Positions 62,301-64,000 of a DNA stretch of 64,000 nt are shown here, piece after piece; positions within the stretch are counted from its first letter, which is position 1; each line of letters begins with the position of its first letter. The notes under the pieces are model-generated. The model was not told the origin of the DNA and did no database searches. It saw only the letters and a program-made list of their open reading frames with translations. The DNA is from Liolophura sinensis. Taxonomy: Eukaryota > Mollusca > Polyplacophora > Chitonida > Chitonidae. The stretch is taken from positions 17,422,001 through 17,486,000 of the forward strand of contig NC_088307.1 of the NCBI RefSeq assembly GCF_032854445.1. The letters run 5' to 3'. Both the position numbers and the translations under genes were made by a program.

Positions 62301-62763
62301 GCATTACAACCACATGCCCTGATGTCAAAACAGAAACAATTTGTTCCATAAGGTTCCAATATGAGCTCAGTGGGGTGAAAAATATTATAGAAAATGCCAT
62401 GTTATATACAAATCTGTGAAGACTTACAAATGAAATATTTAACATAAATACCCTTAAATACCACAAAATCATCATATTGTCAAAACATAAATAATAATTT
62501 TGAGCACTTCTGAACAGTCCAGGAACCTCCAGATGCTATGAGGTATGAGGTCATGAGGTAATAGCTTTGTTGTGTAGACCACTAGTACTCAGTCTTACCA
62601 TAGCACCTGTCTGGGTTACATTCTTCTACCTGGATGCTGTCTCCCAGACATCCCCGCCCCCCAAACCTGGGCTGACGGCACACCCTCTGTCGCTCTCGGC
62701 TGCCTGTGTCACAGGTCTTGGTGCACTGCGACCATGGGCCCCACCCACTCCAGTCACCGTTAA
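40932..62763 (-). CDS. HMCN1: Hemicentin, 3' portion of gene (16 exons, 842 complete codons before stop)
   Basis: Exons in transcript order: 62599-62763, 61708-61851, 60916-61053, 59722-59877, 57006-57269, 55919-56038, 54895-55029, 53986-54105, 52635-52754, 51793-51924, 49839-49967, 45783-45905, 45188-45346, 42796-42915, 41626-41752, 40932-41310. They encode TSP1, G2F (nidogen-like), nine EGF-like domains, a linker and the fibulin-type C-terminal module. Almost all junctions are phase 1, as in vertebrate hemicentin. Blocks such as [28 protein letters not shown] and DLIRLIAY match HMCN1 closely. Hemicentins are giant secreted matrix proteins of basement-membrane linkages; the N-terminal VWA and Ig repeats would lie right of the window. 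One exon (51793-51924) is frame-disrupted, so as written the reading frame stops there; sequencing error is the simplest explanation. HMCN1 versus HMCN2 orthology is not resolved. Confidence 0.95.
41626..41752 (-). CDS. HMCN1: Hemicentin EGF9 (cbEGF) exon
   Basis: Encodes [18 protein letters not shown], then [19 protein letters not shown]. It corresponds to the last EGF of human HMCN1 (DIDECLEQNVHCGPNRMC). It enters in phase 1, but its donor (AA|gtaaga) is phase 2, matching the last exon. Confidence 0.93.
42155..42495. mobile_element. Inverted-repeat element, repeat G (non-autonomous)
   Basis: The left arm (gccatttcccaactacatgt, gttgctgctctggatttact) and the right arm (tatagcgagtaaaaccagat, caacgtgatagttggttaat) are imperfect reverse complements of about 75 bp enclosing a central segment. 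It lies in a hemicentin intron and has single-arm relatives at 34554 and 37985. Confidence 0.6.
42796..42915 (-). CDS. HMCN1: Hemicentin EGF8 (cbEGF) exon
   Basis: Encodes [20 protein letters not shown], then [19 protein letters not shown], with six cysteines and the DxDEC calcium-binding start. Phase 1-1, 120 nt. It corresponds to the EGF that follows the linker in human HMCN1. Confidence 0.95.
   Translation of the reverse strand: MWTSVLKARGVNTTAQTLQAATGVSVPLVTVSMPTRGRV
43978..44558. mobile_element. Foldback element with about 200-bp imperfect inverted arms
   Basis: The left arm starts gagaaaacataaaaatgata and includes cagatgaaagag and ttatttgggaccaccttttg. The right arm read in reverse complement gives gaagaaaacataaaaatgat, cagatgaaagag and gtatttgggaccaaattttg in the same order. 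The centre (about 44190-44340) is AT-rich and non-coding. It lies in the hemicentin intron between the linker exon and EGF8. Confidence 0.75.
45188..45346 (-). CDS. HMCN1: Hemicentin linker exon between EGF7 and EGF8
   Basis: Starts [20 protein letters not shown] and ends [17 protein letters not shown]. It occupies the place of the longer, tyrosine-rich GLERLPNYG linker in human HMCN1, which also ends in a short CPEG-type cysteine segment. It is much shorter than the human linker. Phase 1-1. Confidence 0.88.
45783..45905 (-). CDS. HMCN1: Hemicentin EGF7 exon
   Basis: Encodes [20 protein letters not shown], then [19 protein letters not shown]. The CICPPGQ signature matches the human EGF that precedes the linker. 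The donor GCTG|gtcaga is a weak GT donor (T at +2, C at +3). Confidence 0.93.
46579..46700 (-). repeat. SINE family A fragment, antisense
   Basis: Reads gttcggtgtttttaagtcgt, actcaagaagatttcacttt and ggcagaccttctcacgg, diverged and shortened internally. It faces the next copy tail to tail only in part. Confidence 0.75.
46803..47008 (+). repeat. SINE family A, 3' two-thirds
   Basis: Starts inside the head at accaatgcggtcgctgtgag and ends ctaaaacaccaaccaaataa with an ataaat tail. Confidence 0.88.
49614..49838 (-). pseudogene. Two 127-bp partial duplicates of the hemicentin EGF6 exon end and donor
   Basis: 49712-49800 repeats the 3' two-thirds of the EGF6 exon plus the donor gtaagatgg and the adjacent intron (acataaagac...tttgtgccatcttacct). 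In frame it would read [19 protein letters not shown], losing the last cysteine. 49614-49709 is an older, more decayed copy (ggtaacccagggactgatac). Neither has the DIDEC start or an acceptor, so they are unlikely to be exons. Confidence 0.8.
49839..49967 (-). CDS. HMCN1: Hemicentin EGF6 (cbEGF) exon
   Basis: Encodes [20 protein letters not shown], then [19 protein letters not shown]. It is the counterpart of human DIDECKDGTHQCRYNQICEN and CPRGYRSQGVGRPC. Phase 1-1. Its 3' end is the source of the two decayed duplicates downstream in the intron. Confidence 0.95.
49968..51548. other. Hemicentin intron; nothing coding
   Basis: It holds a C-rich stretch at 50908-50950 (G-rich on the hemicentin sense strand). 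No exon is recognised. Confidence 0.4.
51549..51670 (+). repeat. SINE family A, 3' half, diverged
   Basis: Reads aaacctgcgaatggccgtgg to gtgaaatattcttgagtaca and aataccaatcaaatat, ending about 120 bp before EGF5. Confidence 0.82.
51793..51924 (-). CDS. HMCN1: Hemicentin EGF5 exon with two compensating frame shifts
   Basis: Starts [13 protein letters not shown] as expected, then runs into TAG (51869-51871) and TAA in the inherited frame. The following bases in the +1 frame read [16 protein letters not shown], and after a second shift the original frame resumes with [10 protein letters not shown]. The shifts map to a GGGG run (51886-51889) that looks one base too long and a CCCC run (51828-51831) that looks one base too short. 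Total length (132 nt) and both splice phases are correct, so it is annotated as a real exon. It corresponds to human HMCN1 EGF4 (RPDQHCKNTRGGYKC). Confidence 0.85.
52579..52609. repeat. C18-A-C4-A-C7 tract beside the EGF4 donor
   Basis: On the hemicentin sense strand this is a run of guanines (7, 4 and 18) beginning 25 nt downstream of the EGF4 5' splice site at 52635. Confidence 0.95.
52635..52754 (-). CDS. HMCN1: Hemicentin EGF4 (cbEGF) exon, extra relative to human HMCN1
   Basis: Encodes [20 protein letters not shown], then [18 protein letters not shown]. Phase 1-1, 120 nt. It fits between the counterparts of human EGF3 and EGF4 and has no separate human equivalent as I recall that sequence. 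Confidence 0.93.
52826..53556. repeat. Seven-copy tandem repeat with (GT)n core, two alternating unit types
   Basis: Each unit is a (GT)n tract with one internal ct, then gacttgtgtgtgg, then a unique arm. Arm type A is acctaaaagacaccaaacaa; type B is acctaaaagagacgaaacaa. The order is A-B-A-B-A-B-A. It lies in the hemicentin intron about 70 bp upstream of the EGF4 acceptor. Confidence 0.93.
53986..54105 (-). CDS. HMCN1: Hemicentin EGF3 (cbEGF) exon
   Basis: Encodes [20 protein letters not shown], then [18 protein letters not shown]. The GYQL-GR signature matches human EGF3 (CGCEPGYQLKGRKC). Phase 1-1. Confidence 0.95.
54337..54894 (-). repeat. 34-bp minisatellite continuous with the EGF2 splice donor (about 17 units)
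   Basis: Sense-strand unit: cagttggcaggatcacagta followed by gctgtgacatccct. The unit next to the exon contains the donor itself (GAAG|gttggcagg), and the other units repeat that gttggcagg word. Each full unit carries the inverted repeat TCACAG-CTA-CTGTGA. Two units are truncated. Confidence 0.95.
54895..55029 (-). CDS. HMCN1: Hemicentin EGF2 (cbEGF) exon
   Basis: Encodes [20 protein letters not shown], then [20 protein letters not shown]. It matches human EGF2 (HAGQDCDNTIGSYRCVVRC) very closely. The donor GAAG|gttggc is a non-consensus GT donor. Confidence 0.94.
55130..55182 (-). pseudogene. Vestigial cbEGF exon between EGF1 and EGF2
   Basis: On the minus strand it reads [15 protein letters not shown], which is the start of a calcium-binding EGF with the conserved DIDEC changed to DIDKC. 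The position that should be the acceptor (gtag|ACATTGA in the neighbour) reads gttg|ACATTGA, and the later cysteines are gone. It is probably a decayed duplicate EGF exon. Confidence 0.55.
55183..55918. other. Hemicentin intron, AT-rich
   Basis: Nothing coding. It contains an (atttaat)n-like stretch at 55500-55580. Confidence 0.4.
55919..56038 (-). CDS. HMCN1: Hemicentin EGF1 exon
   Basis: Encodes [20 protein letters not shown], then [19 protein letters not shown]. It follows the G2F domain as in human (DEDECAAGNPCSHSCHN). Phase 1-1, 120 nt. Confidence 0.95.
56140..56236. repeat. Two SINE family A fragments, head to head
   Basis: 56140-56171 is a plus-strand head (ggggtctctgtggcacagtg), and 56172-56236 is a minus-strand head segment (ccagcatgagctggacttga, accgcattggtgagaggctc). 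Confidence 0.65.
56410..56735 (-). repeat. SINE family B, near full length
   Basis: On the minus strand the head has an A-box (tagctcaattgg) and a B-box-like gggtcaatcctgg, as in a tRNA-derived SINE. The body continues to the tail end aacgtcgtacctcacaattt. Partial copies are at 18664, 46315 and 61235. Confidence 0.78.
57006..57269 (-). CDS. HMCN1: Hemicentin G2F domain, last exon, plus cysteine linker
   Basis: Encodes [40 protein letters not shown] and, at the end, [14 protein letters not shown]. It matches human HMCN1 (YAYSTRLFTIDGISIPYTWN and RMPFLVETL). The donor AAAG|gtgggt joins to the DEDEC start of EGF1 in phase 1. Confidence 0.95.
57585..59217 (+). repeat. 92-bp satellite (about 18 units) in a G2F intron
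   Basis: The unit reads cctaatgttctgcatgtttc, acgtgacatattctgactga, ttcatccaccttctagggcc, gcttaagcttgttttgtgaa and atctgattcaca. Divergence between units is a few per cent. Eight units carry the E-box CACGTG; most others have it changed by a CpG transition. Confidence 0.96.
59722..59877 (-). CDS. HMCN1: Hemicentin G2F domain, third exon
   Basis: Encodes [35 protein letters not shown] and [12 protein letters not shown]. It corresponds to human GEILQMSHIARGLDSDGSLL and [10 protein letters not shown]. Phase 1-1. Confidence 0.95.
60082..60218 (+). repeat. SINE family A, 3' half
   Basis: Reads tcaggtctgccagtaacctg to cttgagtacggtgtaaaaca and ccaatcaaataaac. It lies in the intron between G2F exons 2 and 3. 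Confidence 0.88.
60916..61053 (-). CDS. HMCN1: Hemicentin G2F domain, second exon
   Basis: Encodes [20 protein letters not shown], then [20 protein letters not shown] and VEFTTG. It corresponds to human VAPIYWTTAKEIGEAVNGFT and FKRETQVEFATG. The acceptor is tctgaag; phase 1-1. Confidence 0.95.
61235..61556 (-). repeat. SINE family B, full length, diverged
   Basis: The minus-strand head (cttcggtggcctaaagatta) and a B-box-like ccagggatcaaacctgtg are followed by a body that includes the segment amplified at 25994, ending in acaatttttcagtcatttga-type tail words. Confidence 0.7.
61708..61851 (-). CDS. HMCN1: Hemicentin G2F domain, first exon
   Basis: Encodes [20 protein letters not shown], then [20 protein letters not shown] and VPREV. 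It corresponds to human SVLGNINDVEFGIAFLNATI and ITNVPRSLG. Phase 1-1. Confidence 0.94.
61998..62150 (+). repeat. SINE family A, 3' half
   Basis: Reads gccgtacttgggaaggtcta to cttgagtacggtgtaaaaca plus an ataaataaataaatc tail. It lies in the intron between the TSP1 exon and G2F. Confidence 0.88.
62599..62763 (-). CDS. HMCN1: Hemicentin thrombospondin type 1 repeat exon
   Basis: Encodes [20 protein letters not shown], then [10 protein letters not shown] and a C-terminal [10 protein letters not shown], with the WxxWxxW tryptophans, the CTKTC core and six cysteines of a TSP1 domain. Phase 1-1, 165 nt, as in the TSP1 series before G2F in HMCN1. Any preceding TSP1 repeats would be right of the window; none is seen in 62764-64000. 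Confidence 0.95.
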
Positions 62764-63000
62764 CTGAAACATGGAAATGCTCTCTACGTTGAATACTACA
62801 GCACAGTGTCCCTACATCATCTATGATTCTTGATTGTCATTGGCTGATTAGGCGGGTTAAAACGTTGACATACACTTGTCAGAGCTGCAAGCCATGCCCA
62901 CAAGGGGCATATGGAATTCAAATCCTGTGCACCTGAATTACTGCGCAGGTTGACGCCTCTTTATTTTGTGATGCTGCATTCATTTATTTATTTAATTTAT

Positions 63001-63163
63001 CTGATTAGTGTTTTATGCCGTACTCAAGAGTATTTCACTTATATGATGGCGGCCAGCATTATGGTGGGAGGAAACCAGGCACAGCCCTGGGGAAACCCAC
63101 GACCATCCGCAGGTTGCTGGCAGACCTTCCCACTTACGGCCGGAGAGGAAGCCAGCATACGCC
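63001..63163 (-). repeat. SINE family A, tail two-thirds, antisense
   Basis: Reads tgattagtgttttatgccgt through ggaggaaaccaggcacagcc to gagaggaagccagcatacg, preceded by a short (ttta)n tail. Confidence 0.88.
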
Positions 63164-63751
63164 AGATTGGCATTCTATTTGATATATATATTGTAGAGAC
63201 AGAATAGTTATCCGTTTGTTGAGAAGGGTATATGGTGATTTAAACAGTGGGTGTGAAATTTTCACCTTTTGTCTGTGACAGTTATATGCAAGGCAGCTCA
63301 TAGTTTTTAAAGACATTCTCGAGTAGATCCTACCAATGTTATCAACCATAATGATCATTCAGTAGTTAAAATCACATTAACACCGACACCAAAGTGCCAC
63401 GAAAGAAAGAAGTTGTTGTAACCTTGTCATAATGTCTTCTAAATCCCTAAGACACACTGAAGGTGATACAAAAATGTGATGTACTATGTTTTTCTAAATT
63501 AAAATTATATTTACAATGCCATTTGACCATGAGAGTAGCAAATATTTGAATACAAAGATATGAAAAGTAAAATGCAAATAAACAATATAAAGTTAGTTAG
63601 TCTTTCCAAACCTTTTCTATTACAAAACATTTAAGCCCATTTAACTTTGATTCAGGTATTCAAAAGTAAGATTAAACTCTGGTCTTACCTTCCTGTGGGA
63701 TTAAAATTGTATTTATTGTGTATGATGATGAATTTTTTTACTAAATTTAAA
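63164..63751. other. Hemicentin intron; nothing recognised
   Basis: AT-rich, with no exon-like open frame and no repeat I can name. Confidence 0.4.
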
Positions 63752-64000
63752 TTGAACAACGTCTGTACCCAACAAATCTGGGAGGTTTAATAAAAGGACA
63801 AATCTGGGAGGTGGAATAAAAGGAGTAGACTCCATGGAAAAACCAACACTGTCTGTACCCAACAAATCTGGGAGGTGGAATAAAAGGACAAATCTGGGAG
63901 GTGGAATAAAACAAGTAGACTCCATGGAAAAACCAACACCATCTGTACCCAACAAATCTGGGAGGTGGAATAAAACAAGTAGACCCCCTGCAAAAACCAA
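63752..64000. repeat. Tandem repeat of about 90 bp running off the window end
   Basis: The unit contains gtctgtacccaacaaatctg, ggaggtggaataaaa and agtagactccatggaaaaac. The ggaggtggaataaaa word is itself doubled inside a unit. Open frames here (IPPPRFVLL-type peptides) are by-products. Confidence 0.9.

Overview
The window looks like nuclear DNA of a marine lophotrochozoan, most likely a mollusc or brachiopod. It is AT-rich, its genes are split into many small GT-AG exons, and about twenty copies of one tRNA-derived SINE family (tail motif 'cttgagtacggcgtaaaaca' followed by caatcaaata repeats) lie on both strands. The species call is inference. No viral, bacterial or toxin gene was seen.

Layout. 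(1) 1078-1299, minus: first coding exon of a NEK6/NEK7-type kinase; the rest lies left of the window. A motif-dense probable promoter is at 2440-2650. (2) 5726-18344, plus: a complete 15-exon SCFD2 gene (Sec1/Munc18-related vesicle-trafficking protein) giving 677 aa; every splice phase closes. (3) 18345-25389: gene-free DNA with SINEs, a MITE and several tandem arrays. (4) 25390-36156, plus: a complete 9-exon gene for a 410-aa protein I do not recognise. (5) 40932-62763, minus: the last 16 exons of a hemicentin gene (one TSP1 repeat, the G2F domain, nine EGF-like domains, a linker exon and the fibulin-type C-terminal module ending SAYPY). It converges on gene 4, and its 5' part lies to the right of the window. 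Its exon order closely follows vertebrate HMCN1, with one extra EGF domain.

The genes have unrelated jobs (mitotic kinase signalling, membrane trafficking, unknown, extracellular matrix), so this is ordinary gene neighbourhood rather than an operon-like system. The unusual content is non-coding. Several minisatellites begin at, or include, a 5' splice site (SCFD2 introns 11 and 14; hemicentin introns after EGF2 and EGF6). Two arrays show a two-unit higher-order structure. A long foldback element lies in a hemicentin intron. One hemicentin EGF exon carries two compensating homopolymer frame shifts, and a vestigial EGF exon lies nearby. All domain calls are from reading the sequence and from knowledge of the families; no database search was run.
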